NCBI GenBank assembly: GCA_021777135.1 | Contig: JAJYDX010000001.1 | Coordinates: 310,001 to 374,000 of the forward strand | Length of the DNA: 64,000 bases | Reading direction: 5' to 3' | Source: a bacterium | GTDB taxonomy: Bacteria > SZUA-79 > Acidulodesulfobacterales > Acidulodesulfobacteraceae | Shown here: piece by piece, positions 1 to 10,335 of the stretch | Layout: each line of letters starts with the position of its first letter | Numbering within the stretch: the stretch's first letter is position 1 | The notes under the pieces: model-generated | Databases searched by the model: none | The model's input: only the letters and a program-made list of their open reading frames with translations | What the model was told of the DNA's origin: nothing | Position numbers and translations under genes: made by a program

Positions 1-354
1 ATCAAGCTTCCACATGAACAGACGCTTAATAAGTTTGCCGACGTCACTTTGGAATTCAGATATTTTTTTGTGAGAAAAGTAATGCTCGTCAGATATGCTT
101 CTGCATATATAATGATGCCAGGAGGGTTTGGTACTTTAGATGAACTCTTTGAAACGGTAGAACTAATCCAGACAAATAAGACTAAGCCGTTTCCGGTAAT
201 CTTATTTGGATCAAGCTACTGGAGAGGTTTGATAGACTGGATTAAAGGGAATACCTTACAAAATTCTTACATTTCGGAGGAAGATTTTAATATAATTAAG
301 ATAATGGACGATCCTGACGAAATAATTAATTATATATTAAATTTTAATTTGTAA
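1..354 (+). CDS. LOG-family (TIGR00730) Rossmann-fold protein, C-terminal part
   Basis: The reading frame is open from base 1, so the gene starts before the window. The visible part carries PGGFGTLDE (from about base 118), the nucleotide-binding PGGxGTxxE motif of the LOG/lysine-decarboxylase-like family. The helix after it (LFETVELIQTNK) and PFPVILFGSSYW are also typical. Characterised members are cytokinin riboside 5'-monophosphate phosphoribohydrolases; most bacterial ones are general nucleotide 5'-monophosphate phosphoribohydrolases of uncertain physiological role. The gene ends 32 bases before dcd on the same strand, so the two may be co-transcribed. Its stop codon overlaps a small palindrome, TAACCG-TTG-CGGTTA (352-366). 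The family call is firm; the true start and N-terminal half are not visible. Confidence 0.85.
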   Translation: MKLPHEQTLNKFADVTLEFRYFFVRKVMLVRYASAYIMMPGGFGTLDELFETVELIQTNKTKPFPVILFGSSYWRGLIDWIKGNTLQNSYISEEDFNIIKIMDDPDEIINYILNFNL

Positions 355-386
355 CCGTTGCGGTTAAGTGAAAATAAAGGCAAAAG

Positions 387-932
387 ATGATTAAGAACGA
401 TAAGTGGATAGAAAAAATGGCTAAGGACGGCATGATAAGTCCTTTTGAAAATTCTCAGGTAAGGGATGGCGTTATATCTTATGGGGTATCTTCTTTTGGG
501 TATGATTTAAGGATATCTAACGAGTTTAAAATATTTACCAATATAAATAGCACTGTTGTCGATCCTAAGAATTTTGATCCCAAATCGTTTGTTGATTTAA
601 TATCAGATATTTGCATCGTTCCACCAAATTCTTTCGCACTAGGCAGATCTGTAGAATATTTTAAAATCCCAAGAAACGTGGTAACAGTTTGTCTGGGTAA
701 ATCCACATATGCAAGATGCGGCATAGTGGTAAATGTTACGCCGTTCGAACCGGAATGGGAAGGATATGTTACATTGGAGATTTCGAACACCACACCTCTT
801 CCTGCCAAAATTTATGCAAATGAAGGCATTGCGCAGGTTCTTTTTTTTGAAGGAGAAGAGCCTAGAATATCATATAAAGATAAAAAAGGTAAATATCAGT
901 CGCAGGTTGGCATAACCCTACCACGTCTTTAA
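387..932 (+). CDS. dcd: dCTP deaminase
   Basis: This 181-residue protein matches dCTP deaminase, which converts dCTP to dUTP as the first step of dUMP supply for thymidylate synthesis. The N-terminal [10 protein letters not shown] (residues 33-42) and the nucleotide-binding GKSTYARCG segment (104-112) are present. The VTLEISNT stretch carries Glu131, which aligns with the catalytic glutamate. Length is close to the usual 175-195. The GKSTYAR form, rather than the enterobacterial GRSSLAR, is common in the deltaproteobacterial type. Whether it also has dUTPase activity (a DCD-DUT bifunctional form) cannot be settled by eye. The ATG start follows a weak AAAGG signal. No terminator is visible before the convergent ABC transporter operon. 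Confidence 0.95.
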   Translation: MIKNDKWIEKMAKDGMISPFENSQVRDGVISYGVSSFGYDLRISNEFKIFTNINSTVVDPKNFDPKSFVDLISDICIVPPNSFALGRSVEYFKIPRNVVTVCLGKSTYARCGIVVNVTPFEPEWEGYVTLEISNTTPLPAKIYANEGIAQVLFFEGEEPRISYKDKKGKYQSQVGITLPRL

Positions 933-959
933 AATTAAATAAATATTAAATTAACGGTT

Positions 960-1757
960 TTATTTTATCACCCTTTTTCTTATAAAAAAAACTGAAGCGT
1001 AAAAGAATATAAGGGCAAATAATATTATTACCGATAAATATGATGACAAAATCAAAGGGTGAATTATGCCTTCATCAAGCATTCTTATTATGCTGACAGT
1101 ATAATATAAAGGCATAATATAGACAAAGTATTTTACTAAATAAGGAAGTGAAGAAATAGGATAAAATACTCCAGAAAACAAGAACATCGTAGATACGACA
1201 ATTGTGAAGTAATAAGAAAAAAAATCATAAGATGGAGAAAACGAAGTTATCAAAAGAGACAGCGAAGAAAATAAAATACCGTTAAGTATAATAATTACTG
1301 GAATAAAAAATGAGAAAGGAGAGATAGTCCATCTAAAAGCTATTCCAATTATTAAAACAGCCATTCCGCTCATAAATGCTTTTGCAGTTCCCCAAAGAAC
1401 TTCCCCCAAAACGATGTCCTCTATCCCGACCGGGGTCAGAAGAATGGCCTCGTATATTCCGTTGGTAACCATTCTCGTGTATGCGCCGAACGTAGATTCA
1501 AATGCAGCTGCGTACATAGACGAAGATGCTATTATTCCAGGAACAATATACTTGAGGTAAGATATGCCGTCTATGTTGTGTATAAACTTGCCAACGCCGA
1601 ATCCTAGTGCTGCCAGATATAAAAGTGGCTCAAGGATATCGCCAATCACGCCAGGTTTATAATATTTAAGCCATACCATATAGTTTCTATAAAAAACGGT
1701 AAACGACCTTAGGCTTAAATTTGAATTTATATTTTTTATTTTTCTTATTATTTTCAC
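960..1757 (-). CDS. ABC-2 type transporter permease
   Basis: A 265-residue integral membrane protein with about six hydrophobic segments. It has the ABC-2 permease pattern also seen in NodJ/DrrB: a long N-terminal cytoplasmic start, the segment YLKYIVPGIIASSSMYAA, and a cytoplasmic loop TRMVTNGIYEAILLTPV that probably contacts the ATPase. Together with the ATP-binding gene directly upstream (the start here abuts the stop there with no gap) it forms a two-component exporter. Substrate is unknown; relatives export lipo-oligosaccharides, polysaccharides, drugs or heme-pathway compounds. Family is clear, function is only general. Confidence 0.9.
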   Translation of the reverse strand: MKIIRKIKNINSNLSLRSFTVFYRNYMVWLKYYKPGVIGDILEPLLYLAALGFGVGKFIHNIDGISYLKYIVPGIIASSSMYAAAFESTFGAYTRMVTNGIYEAILLTPVGIEDIVLGEVLWGTAKAFMSGMAVLIIGIAFRWTISPFSFFIPVIIILNGILFSSLSLLITSFSPSYDFFSYYFTIVVSTMFLFSGVFYPISSLPYLVKYFVYIMPLYYTVSIIRMLDEGIIHPLILSSYLSVIILFALIFFYASVFFIRKRVIK

Positions 1758-2480
1758 TTAATTTTTAGCAATATTCAGAAAAATCTCTTCCAAAGATTTT
1801 TTATTTAAAGTTATTTCTTTAATAGAACCGTTAAGAACTATATTTCCATGGTTCAATATTATCACGTTTTTGAATAGTTTTTCGGCTTCTTCCATATAGT
1901 GGGTAGACATAAGAATAGTAACACCGCTTTCATTTAGCGCTCTCAATCTTGACCAAATATTTTGCCTGTATTCAGGATCTAATCCGCTTGTAGGTTCATC
2001 TAATATGATTAAAGAAGGATTATTTATTAAAGCTCTTGCGATCATTAGCCGCCTTCTTAGTCCGCCTGACAAATCAGCAACCTTCGAATTTTTTTTATCT
2101 TCTAAATTAAAAAAAGTTAAAAGCTCGACAGATTTTTTTATAGACTCTTTTTTTGGTATTCCAAAATACATTGCGTATATAATAAGGTTTTCATAAACGC
2201 TAAGATCTTCGTCTAAATTATCATCCTGAGGAACAATACCTAGGCCATACTTAATTTTTTTATAATCATATTGAAGATTTAAACCTGATATAAATGTATC
2301 TCCCGCTTCAGGAATTACTATTCCGTAAAGTATCTTTAAAAGAGTAGATTTTCCAGCCCCGTTTGGTCCTATAAGTCCGAAAAAATCGCCATATTTTATA
2401 TTGAACGTAATTTTGTTTAAAGCATGGATATGTCCAAAATTTTTGGTTAGGTCTTTCACGGTTAAAATATAATTTTCCAT
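1758..2480 (-). CDS. ABC-2 type transporter ATP-binding protein
   Basis: This 240-residue nucleotide-binding subunit pairs with the ABC-2 permease next to it. It has Walker A GPNGAGKST (about residues 38-46), a Q-loop (VPQDDNLDEDL), the signature LSGGLRRRLMIARAL, Walker B LIILDEPTSGLDP and the switch histidine in MSTHYMEEAEKL. It resembles NodI/DrrA-type exporters. The start is an ATG with no visible Shine-Dalgarno sequence. A perfect TATAAT with an extended TGC sits only 7 bases upstream, so the message may begin at or next to the start codon (see findings). The substrate cannot be told from sequence. Confidence 0.93.
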   Translation of the reverse strand: MENYILTVKDLTKNFGHIHALNKITFNIKYGDFFGLIGPNGAGKSTLLKILYGIVIPEAGDTFISGLNLQYDYKKIKYGLGIVPQDDNLDEDLSVYENLIIYAMYFGIPKKESIKKSVELLTFFNLEDKKNSKVADLSGGLRRRLMIARALINNPSLIILDEPTSGLDPEYRQNIWSRLRALNESGVTILMSTHYMEEAEKLFKNVIILNHGNIVLNGSIKEITLNKKSLEEIFLNIAKN

Positions 2481-2487
2481 TTGCTAC

Positions 2488-2496
2488 ATTATAGCA
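2488..2496 (-). promoter_or_regulatory. Extended -10 promoter of the ABC-2 operon, probably leaderless
   Basis: On the minus strand the sequence reads TGCTATAAT, a perfect -10 hexamer with the TGn extension, ending 7 bases before the ATG at 2480. There is no good -35 (TTTAAA at the right distance). A start site 6-7 bases after the -10 would coincide with the start codon, and no Shine-Dalgarno sequence is present. Confidence 0.5.
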
Positions 2497-2670
2497 TTTT
2501 TATTTTTGCCTTTAAAATATAATCATAAAAGTGACTAATTAAAAAATATAAAATAGAATAAAAATTATTAAATTTATGAAAAACTTTAAAAAATAAAGAA
2601 AATTTAATTTAAATTGATTTATTTTAAAAAATGCTTTATAATTCCAGTAATCATTAAAAGATTTATGCTA

Positions 2671-2699
2671 TTGTTTTTTTAAAAACATAAGTGTATATT
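2671..2699 (+). promoter_or_regulatory. Sigma-70 promoter of groESL
   Basis: TTGTTT at 2671-2676 and TATATT at 2694-2699 are separated by exactly 17 bases. The predicted start (about 2706) falls at the edge of the CIRCE operator, the usual arrangement for HrcA repression. Confidence 0.7.
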
Positions 2700-2707
2700 A
2701 AAGAGAG

Positions 2708-2734
2708 TTAGCACTCAATCATTATAAGTGCTAA
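2708..2734 (+). promoter_or_regulatory. CIRCE operator (HrcA binding site)
   Basis: Arms TTAGCACTC (2708-2716) and AAGTGCTAA (2726-2734) are separated by 9 bases. This matches the consensus TTAGCACTC-N9-GAGTGCTAA with one mismatch. It lies between the promoter and groES. HrcA itself is not in the window. Confidence 0.95.
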
Positions 2735-2777
2735 TTATTATAAAAATAAATTAATAACAAATAAGGAGAAGAAGTTT

Positions 2778-3068
2778 ATGAAAGTTAAACCATTACAGGA
2801 CAGAATTTTAGTAGAAAGGCTTCAGGAAGAAGAAAAAACTAAAGGCGGTTTGTTTATTCCTGATTCCGCTAAAGAAAAACCAATGCAGGGTAAAGTTGTA
2901 GCAGCGGGAAGCGGAAGAATGACCGAAGATGGAAAGAAAATACCTATGGAATTAAAAGTAGGCGATATCGTTTTATTTGCAAAATATTCAGGAAATGATG
3001 TTAAGATAGACGATAAGGAATATCTCATAATGAAAGAAGACGATATTCTTGCAATTGTAGAGAAATAA
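2778..3068 (+). CDS. groES: Co-chaperonin GroES
   Basis: The 96-residue protein is a full-length GroES: N-terminal [12 protein letters not shown], the mobile-loop region [16 protein letters not shown] that docks on GroEL, and the C-terminal [29 protein letters not shown]. It caps the GroEL chamber during ATP-driven protein folding in the cytoplasm. A good AAGGAG ribosome site precedes the ATG. It is the first gene of the groES-groEL operon, under a sigma-70 promoter and a CIRCE operator, so heat-shock control by HrcA is expected. Confidence 0.98.
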   Translation: MKVKPLQDRILVERLQEEEKTKGGLFIPDSAKEKPMQGKVVAAGSGRMTEDGKKIPMELKVGDIVLFAKYSGNDVKIDDKEYLIMKEDDILAIVEK

Positions 3069-3114
3069 AAAGCTTTTTGAATTTATTAACATTTTTTAAA
3101 ATTAAATAATTTAA

Positions 3115-4776
<1,662 letters not shown>

Positions 4777-4813
4777 AATAAATTACTTGTTAATAGCTTC
4801 ATAATGAAGAAAA

Positions 4814-4854
4814 AAAAGGGAGCGGATTTTAAATCCGCTCCCTTTTACTTTTTT
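4814..4854 (+). terminator. Rho-independent terminator of groESL
   Basis: An almost perfect 16-bp stem (AAAAGGGAGCGGATTT with its complement) meets at a TTTTAAA centre and is followed by TTTTACTTTTTT. It has the same design as the terminators at 23061 and 43675. Confidence 0.93.
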
Positions 4855-4902
4855 AATCGCAGCATTTTCTGTGTTTTTACTTTATAAGATATTCCGCAAG
4901 AT

Positions 4903-4930
4903 TGACTTTTTTGCCATAATAGTTTAAAAT
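4903..4930 (+). promoter_or_regulatory. Promoter of the moaB-like gene, probably leaderless
   Basis: TTGACT (4903-4908), a 16-base spacer and TAAAAT (4925-4930). The expected start site (about 4937) is only 2-3 bases before the ATG at 4940, and no Shine-Dalgarno sequence is present. Confidence 0.5.
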
Positions 4931-4939
4931 TCAATTATT

Positions 4940-5467
4940 ATGGGGCATTTGGAGCACAAAAAAGATATAAAAGCCGGCAAACTTTTAAATATTTACATTA
5001 TAACATTAAGCGATACAAGAAAAGAAAAACAAGATGAAAGTGGTAATTATATAAAAGATAAACTTTTGTCAGTTTCCCATAAAGTATCCGGTTACAGTAT
5101 TATAAAAGATGATGGGGGCTTGCTCGAAAATCTTATCGTAAAAGTTTGCCTTCCAGATTCAAAACAAAAAACTGATGCTTTAATTATAAACGGTGGAACC
5201 GGAGTTTCCTTTAAAGATATAACTTACGAAACGTTAAAAGATTTATATGATAAGGAGATATACGGTTTCGGAGAGTTATTCAGAAATTTAAGCTATAATG
5301 AAATCGGACCTTCCGCAATTATGTCCCGTGCTTCCGCTGGCATATATAACGGTAAGATAATATTTTCCATCCCCGGCTCTTTAAATGCCGTAAAATTAGC
5401 TATGGATAAGATAATTCTAAGTGAAATTGGACATCTTTATTATGAAATTTCTAAACATCTCTATTAA
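4940..5467 (+). CDS. moaB: MoaB/Mog-type molybdopterin biosynthesis protein
   Basis: A 175-residue MogA/MoaB-fold protein. Markers are NIYIITLSDTRKEKQDESG near the N-terminus, the pterin-binding INGGTGVSFKDITYETL, and GFGELFRNLSYNEIGPSAIMSRASAG, followed by IPGSLNAVKLAMDKI. Mog adenylylates molybdopterin before molybdate insertion; MoaB is a close relative, with that activity shown in some organisms. The sequence is closest in length and detail to MoaB. It begins a molybdenum-cofactor pair with the MoaD-MoaE fusion 59 bases downstream. More cofactor genes lie at 55084-58724 and 63308. It is probably read from a leaderless message. Confidence 0.9.
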   Translation: MGHLEHKKDIKAGKLLNIYIITLSDTRKEKQDESGNYIKDKLLSVSHKVSGYSIIKDDGGLLENLIVKVCLPDSKQKTDALIINGGTGVSFKDITYETLKDLYDKEIYGFGELFRNLSYNEIGPSAIMSRASAGIYNGKIIFSIPGSLNAVKLAMDKIILSEIGHLYYEISKHLY

Positions 5468-5526
5468 ATTATTAGCATAATATTTAAAAATATGTTGTTT
5501 TAAAATTGTAGCAGTGTAAGATCGAT

Positions 5527-6210
5527 ATGATAAATATAAAAGTAAGACTCTTTGCGGCTCTTAAGGAAATAATAGGGAAAAATCATTTGGATTTACAGTT
5601 TAACGGCGACCCCTCATTAAAAGATGTTATTTCATTTATAATCGAGGCTTATCCCTCTGTAAAAGAAATAATCAAAATTTCTAAATACGCGGTAAATATG
5701 GAATATACAGATATAAACGATGGAAAACACTTGAACAACGGAGATGAAATAACTATTATTATGCCGGTTAGTGGAGGAACTTATAATATTTTGGAAGATA
5801 AAGCTTGCGTAGAAATAACCGAAGAAAAAATAGATTCAAATAAGGTTTTAGATTTTGTTTCAGATCCTTTGGCGGGTTCGGTTCTTTTATTTAATGGAAC
5901 CGTTAGGAATAACGACGACGGAAAACCGGTAGAATATTTATACTATGAGGCATATGAAGAAATGGCGGTTAAAGAAATTAATAAATTAATTGCTGACGCA
6001 TTTAGCAAGTATAATATTATAAAAATCTGCATAGTTCATAGAACAGGTAAAATAAATACCGGAGAAGTTTCAATCACAATAGGAATCTCAAGCCCGCATA
6101 GGGAAGATTCGTATATGGCGTCTAAATTTTTAATAGACAATATAAAGGAAACTGTGCCTATATGGAAAAAGGAAGCCTTTGAAGATGGCAGTCGATGGAA
6201 AAGATTATGA
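5527..6210 (+). CDS. MoaD-MoaE fusion (molybdopterin synthase)
   Basis: The 227-residue protein joins both subunits of molybdopterin synthase. Residues 1-84 are a MoaD ubiquitin-like domain (VRLFAALKEIIGK, ending NGDEITIIMPVSGG). The Gly83-Gly84 pair matches the thiocarboxylated C-terminus of free MoaD. Residues from about 93 are MoaE: GSVLLFNGTVRN, HRTGKINTGEVSITIGISSPHR and the catalytic-lysine segment PIWKKEAFEDGSRW. The enzyme converts cyclic pyranopterin monophosphate to molybdopterin using MoaD thiocarboxylate. For the MoaD part to work, cleavage after Gly84 is expected, as described for the fused MoaX of mycobacteria. Cleavage here is inference. Confidence 0.92.
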   Translation: MINIKVRLFAALKEIIGKNHLDLQFNGDPSLKDVISFIIEAYPSVKEIIKISKYAVNMEYTDINDGKHLNNGDEITIIMPVSGGTYNILEDKACVEITEEKIDSNKVLDFVSDPLAGSVLLFNGTVRNNDDGKPVEYLYYEAYEEMAVKEINKLIADAFSKYNIIKICIVHRTGKINTGEVSITIGISSPHREDSYMASKFLIDNIKETVPIWKKEAFEDGSRWKRL

Positions 6211-6236
6211 GAAGAATAATATGAGGTTTGCATATA

Positions 6237-9227
6237 ATGAAAGAAACAAATAAAGAGCTATATTTAGGAATAGATATAGGCTCAACCACTGTTAAATTTG
6301 CAATTTTAGATAAAAACCTGAAAGTTATTAAAAAAAATTATATAAGGTCTAACGGTGAATCTCTTAAGACGGCTTATAATGTTTTAAGAGATATTTTTAA
6401 TGAATTTTCTGAAGATTCTTTTGCCGGAATAGGTGCTACCGGTTCAGGTTCCCGGGTGCTTGGGGAAGTGCTGGGCATTCCTAATATAAATGAACTCGTA
6501 GCTCAGACAGAAGCCGTTAAATATTTCTATCCGAATGTCAGAACGGTTATAGAAATGGGCGGGCAGGATTCCAAATTTCTTATGCTTAGAAAAAATCGGG
6601 ATACCGGCCAGATTTTTCTGGAAGATTTTGGGCTTAATGATTTATGTGCGGCAGGGACGGGCTCTTTCTTAGACCAACAGGCGGAAAGACTTAGTATAAA
6701 CATAGAGGATGAATTTGGGCGTCTTGCCATGCAATCAAATAATCCTGCAAAAATAGCCGGAAGATGCACCGTGTTCGCTAAGTCCGATATGATTCATCTG
6801 CAACAGGTTTCAACGCCTATTCCCGATATTGTTGCTGGATTATGTTATGCCGTCGCAAGAACGTTTATAGGGACTATCGCTAAAGGGAAAAAATTTGAGA
6901 AGCCGGTTATTTTTCAAGGTGGAGTGGCATTTAATCAAGGCATGATAAGGGCGTTTAAAGATGTTTTGAATCTTGAAGACAATGAGCTTATTATACCGGA
7001 ACATCATACTGTTATGTCCGCTATAGGAATTGCCATTATATCGCAGAATGAAAAAAAATTTAAATTTAAAGGGCTAGAGCATCTTAAAGAATTTATAGAA
7101 AAAAACAAATTAACCGGCAGATATAGGGATAAGCTCAAGAATTATTCAATCGAAGACAAAAAAAAAGACAATTTAGCCGAAGATAATTTAACTGCCGTTA
7201 AATGTTTTTCTGGTCTTAATGTACCAGTCTATATCGGCGTTGATACGGGTTCTGTTTCTACTAATGTAGTATTAATGGATGAGAATAAGCGGCTTTTAAT
7301 TAAAAAATATAAGAAAACAAAAGGTAAGCCGATAGAGATTGTCAGGGATACCCTGCGCGAAATACATTTGGAATTAAAAAAATTTAACGTGGATGTTTCA
7401 GTTAAAGGAGTTTGCACTACTGGTTCAGGAAGATATTTAATTGCGGATTATATAGGGGCAGATATAGTAAAAAATGAAATAACGGCACAGGCGGCGGCAT
7501 CTATTTTTATAGACGAAAATGTAGATACGGTTTTTGAAATAGGCGGACAGGATTCAAAATATATAAGGATTAAAAATGGCGTGGTAATAGATTTTGAAAT
7601 GAATAAAGCATGTGCCGCCGGTACTGGTTCATTCCTGGAAGAGCAGGCGCAAAAACTAAATATAGACATTATCGAGGAATTCGCGAATAAAGCTTTTAAC
7701 GCTTCTAGTTCTTGTAATCTTGGAGATAGATGTACAGTATTTATGGAATCCGATCTCGTGTCACATCAGCAGAAAGGTGCAAATAAAGACCAGCTTATCG
7801 CCGGACTAGCATATTCAATTGTCGAGAACTATCTAAATAAAGTGGTTTTAGGAAAACCCGTTGGCGAAAGGATTCTTTTTCAAGGCGGCGTGGCATTAAA
7901 TAAAGCAGTCGTGAGTGCTTTTGAAACTATTTTGGGTAAAAAAATAGTCGTTCCCGAACATAATGAAGTGACAGGGGCGATAGGTAGCGCTATTATAGCC
8001 TTTCAAAATACTGGAAAATCAAAATTTGCCGGCTTCGATCTTACGAACAGGAAATATTTTCAAGAATCCTTTGAATGTAAAAAATGCTCTAATTTATGTG
8101 ACGTAAATAAAGTTAGCGTTGAAAGCGAACCCCCGCATTATTATGGTGCAAGATGTGATATATTTGAAATAGATAAAACTAAAATAAGGAAAGGAGAAAA
8201 TTTTTTTAAATTCAGAAAAGAGCTTTTATTCGATGAATATTCAACTGAGAATGAGACTGATTATTCAAAGCCGCGTATTGGTATTCCGTTATGTTTGGAA
8301 ACATACGATCTTTTTCCGTTCTATAACGAATTTTTTACAAAATTAGGATTTAACGTAATTTTATCTGACGAAACTAACAGACAGATTATTAATACTTCTA
8401 ATATGCTTTCCGTAACAGATACTTGTTTCCCAGTTAAAGTCCTTACTGGACACGTAAAAAGTTTGATAGACAAAAATGTTGATGCAGTTTTTCTACCTGC
8501 CTTAGTAAACAGAGAAAAAAATCACGAATTTCAGGAAAATACCTATCAATGTCCTTATATTCAAGGTGTTCCATATATAGCAAAGTCGCTTTTAGAGTTT
8601 GACAGGATAAAAATTATTTCACCTGAATTAAGGATGCTAGGAGATGGTTCGGATTATAACCTGACCGTGGATAATCTATACAAAAATCTCAAAAATTTTG
8701 GCATATCAAAAAATAAGATTGTTAATGCCTTTAACTCGGCTTTTCAAAAACAAAAAAGTTTTTTTGAAAAATTAAAAATTAAAGGAAAAGAAGTTATAGA
8801 AAAATACAATGATATTACCGTATTAGTCGGCAGACCTTATAATACCCAAGACGATGGTATTAATTTGGCTATTTCTGGTAAAATAGCGTCTTTAGGTATA
8901 ACCGTTATTCCGATGGATTTCCTTGATATAGGAGAAGTGTCTATTTACGAAGAACATGATAATATGTTCTGGCATTCAGGCCATAAAATTTTATCCGCGG
9001 CGAAGATAATAATGAATAATCCGAAACTTAATGTCGTTTACGTTACTAATTACGCATGCGGTCCAGATTCATTTATTAAAACTTTTTTTGCAGAATATAT
9101 GAAATATAAGCCTTATCTTGAAATAGAAATAGATGAACATAATGCAGATGCGGGCTACATAACAAGGTTAGAAGCTTTTTTTGACAGCATAGAAAGTTTT
9201 AAGCCTGAAACTTTTGACTTTAATTAA
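6237..9227 (+). CDS. Two-headed BadF/BcrA-type ASKHA ATPase with DUF2229 domain
   Basis: A cytoplasmic protein of about 996 residues with two tandem ASKHA ATPase modules. Each has a phosphate-1 loop (YLGIDIGSTTVKFAILD; YIGVDTGSVSTNVVLMD), a GGQDSK motif, and the two cluster cysteines of 2-hydroxyacyl-CoA dehydratase activators (LCAAGTGSFLDQQ with RCTVFAKSD; ACAAGTGSFLEEQ with RCTVFMESD). The C-terminal third is a DUF2229-like domain with further cysteines (CKKCSNLC, TDTCFP, YACGPDSF). Activators of this type use ATP to push one low-potential electron onto a partner enzyme. Many relatives are about 1,400 residues and carry an extra dehydratase-like part that is absent here. The ATG at 6237 was chosen because GAGG lies 10 bases upstream. 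Substrate unknown. Confidence 0.88.
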   Translation: MKETNKELYLGIDIGSTTVKFAILDKNLKVIKKNYIRSNGESLKTAYNVLRDIFNEFSEDSFAGIGATGSGSRVLGEVLGIPNINELVAQTEAVKYFYPNVRTVIEMGGQDSKFLMLRKNRDTGQIFLEDFGLNDLCAAGTGSFLDQQAERLSINIEDEFGRLAMQSNNPAKIAGRCTVFAKSDMIHLQQVSTPIPDIVAGLCYAVARTFIGTIAKGKKFEKPVIFQGGVAFNQGMIRAFKDVLNLEDNELIIPEHHTVMSAIGIAIISQNEKKFKFKGLEHLKEFIEKNKLTGRYRDKLKNYSIEDKKKDNLAEDNLTAVKCFSGLNVPVYIGVDTGSVSTNVVLMDENKRLLIKKYKKTKGKPIEIVRDTLREIHLELKKFNVDVSVKGVCTTGSGRYLIADYIGADIVKNEITAQAAASIFIDENVDTVFEIGGQDSKYIRIKNGVVIDFEMNKACAAGTGSFLEEQAQKLNIDIIEEFANKAFNASSSCNLGDRCTVFMESDLVSHQQKGANKDQLIAGLAYSIVENYLNKVVLGKPVGERILFQGGVALNKAVVSAFETILGKKIVVPEHNEVTGAIGSAIIAFQNTGKSKFAGFDLTNRKYFQESFECKKCSNLCDVNKVSVESEPPHYYGARCDIFEIDKTKIRKGENFFKFRKELLFDEYSTENETDYSKPRIGIPLCLETYDLFPFYNEFFTKLGFNVILSDETNRQIINTSNMLSVTDTCFPVKVLTGHVKSLIDKNVDAVFLPALVNREKNHEFQENTYQCPYIQGVPYIAKSLLEFDRIKIISPELRMLGDGSDYNLTVDNLYKNLKNFGISKNKIVNAFNSAFQKQKSFFEKLKIKGKEVIEKYNDITVLVGRPYNTQDDGINLAISGKIASLGITVIPMDFLDIGEVSIYEEHDNMFWHSGHKILSAAKIIMNNPKLNVVYVTNYACGPDSFIKTFFAEYMKYKPYLEIEIDEHNADAGYITRLEAFFDSIESFKPETFDFN

Positions 9228-9249
9228 TTTTTATCCGGAGTTACTTGGT

Positions 9250-9714
9250 ATGATTTTAAAAACAAGATTTAAAGCTATAGTTTCAAAAATTAAAAAAATG
9301 GGTTATAGTCTTACTCCACAGAGACTTGAAATTATTAAAATTATTTCGGAGTCAAAAAACCATCCGTCCGCTGCAGATGTATATAATAAGCTGAAAAAAT
9401 TGTACCCGATGGTTTCTTTGAATACTGTTTATAAAAATCTTTCAATGTTAGCATCACTGCATGAAGTAAGAGAAATTAAAACAATGCAAAATTCAGTACA
9501 TTATGACGGAGATATTTCTTTACACGGACATGCAATATGTGAAAAATGTGGAAAAATAATAGATGTTGAAATAAACGAGCTTGATTTTAAGGGATTTTTT
9601 GAAACTAAAATAAAGAAAAAATTAACAGAGAACTACAATATAAGTAATTACGGGATCGAGTTTTACGGTTTGTGCGCAGGTTGCGGAAAAAAAGCAGTTA
9701 GTGTTGTAGGCTAA
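9250..9714 (+). CDS. Fur/PerR-family metal-dependent repressor
   Basis: The protein (154 residues from the ATG at 9250, with CCGGAG upstream) has the Fur-family layout. An N-terminal winged helix contains SLTPQRLEIIKII, HPSAADVYNKL and the recognition segment SLNTVYKNLSML. A dimerisation and metal domain follows with HYDGDISLHGHAICEKCGKIIDVE and a second CxxC (CAGC). Two CxxC pairs form the structural zinc site, and NTVYKNL resembles PerR-type peroxide sensors more than Fur. The start just follows the activase gene, so they may be co-transcribed. Its targets are not evident; no clear operator was found in the window. Confidence 0.88.
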   Translation: MILKTRFKAIVSKIKKMGYSLTPQRLEIIKIISESKNHPSAADVYNKLKKLYPMVSLNTVYKNLSMLASLHEVREIKTMQNSVHYDGDISLHGHAICEKCGKIIDVEINELDFKGFFETKIKKKLTENYNISNYGIEFYGLCAGCGKKAVSVVG

Positions 9715-9735
9715 TAAATATGAAACATATTTTAA

Positions 9736-10335
9736 TCATTCACTAACATAATCATATCCTTTTAAAATTACCTGAATAGCATTTTTCTTTTCCGCGTCAT
9801 TTTTAGAAAACAATGCTGTCTGCCTACATACCGAATCAACGTCTAAGAGATTGCTTTTTGCAATAAAAGCCCCAACTAGCCCAATATAAGCGCTTACCTT
9901 GTTTTTTCCCATAGCATCCATATCAATTATGTTTTTAAGAGGTATTTTATAAACGTTTGCAGTCTTTTCATTTAATTTACTGGAAACAGTATCGTTATCG
10001 GTAAGCCAATAATCGCAAACGTTAAACGCGGAATAGTCAGACAATATCAAAGTATTTTTGTTTATATAAGGAAGAAAATTTAACGTAGATTGATAATCTA
10101 AACTGATAATTGCATCTATGTTTTGCATACAGCTTAATGATTCAAATTTCCCTACTTTTATAACCGAGTATGTAAGGCTGTAGTTTGATATATTTGATGC
10201 AGATTTTATTAAAAGTGAAACGTTAAAATTTTCGCTCTTTAAAGAAGAGTATATAAATTTGCTTAAATATTTAATTTCTTTAAAGTCGGCACCGTTTAAT
10301 ATCAGGTTATAGTTTATATTTTCCATATTATTCAA
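9736..10335 (-). CDS. Divergent indolepyruvate ferredoxin oxidoreductase beta-like protein (IorB-like)
   Basis: A 199-residue protein whose place next to an IorA-like gene and overall pattern point to the gamma-type domain of 2-oxoacid:ferredoxin oxidoreductases. Supporting segments are NIDAIISLDYQSTLNFLPYI, NTLILSDY and the C-terminal NKVSAYIGLVGAFIAKSNLLDVD. The usual N-terminal glycine motif (GxGGQG) is absent: the matching place reads LNGADFKEIKYL. The start is a TTG with AGGA 7 bases upstream, and the TTGA overlaps the stop of the IorA-like gene by 4 bases, so the two are translationally coupled. The family call depends partly on the neighbour. A decayed or repurposed function is likely. 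Confidence 0.6.
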   Translation of the reverse strand: MNNMENINYNLILNGADFKEIKYLSKFIYSSLKSENFNVSLLIKSASNISNYSLTYSVIKVGKFESLSCMQNIDAIISLDYQSTLNFLPYINKNTLILSDYSAFNVCDYWLTDNDTVSSKLNEKTANVYKIPLKNIIDMDAMGKNKVSAYIGLVGAFIAKSNLLDVDSVCRQTALFSKNDAEKKNAIQVILKGYDYVSE

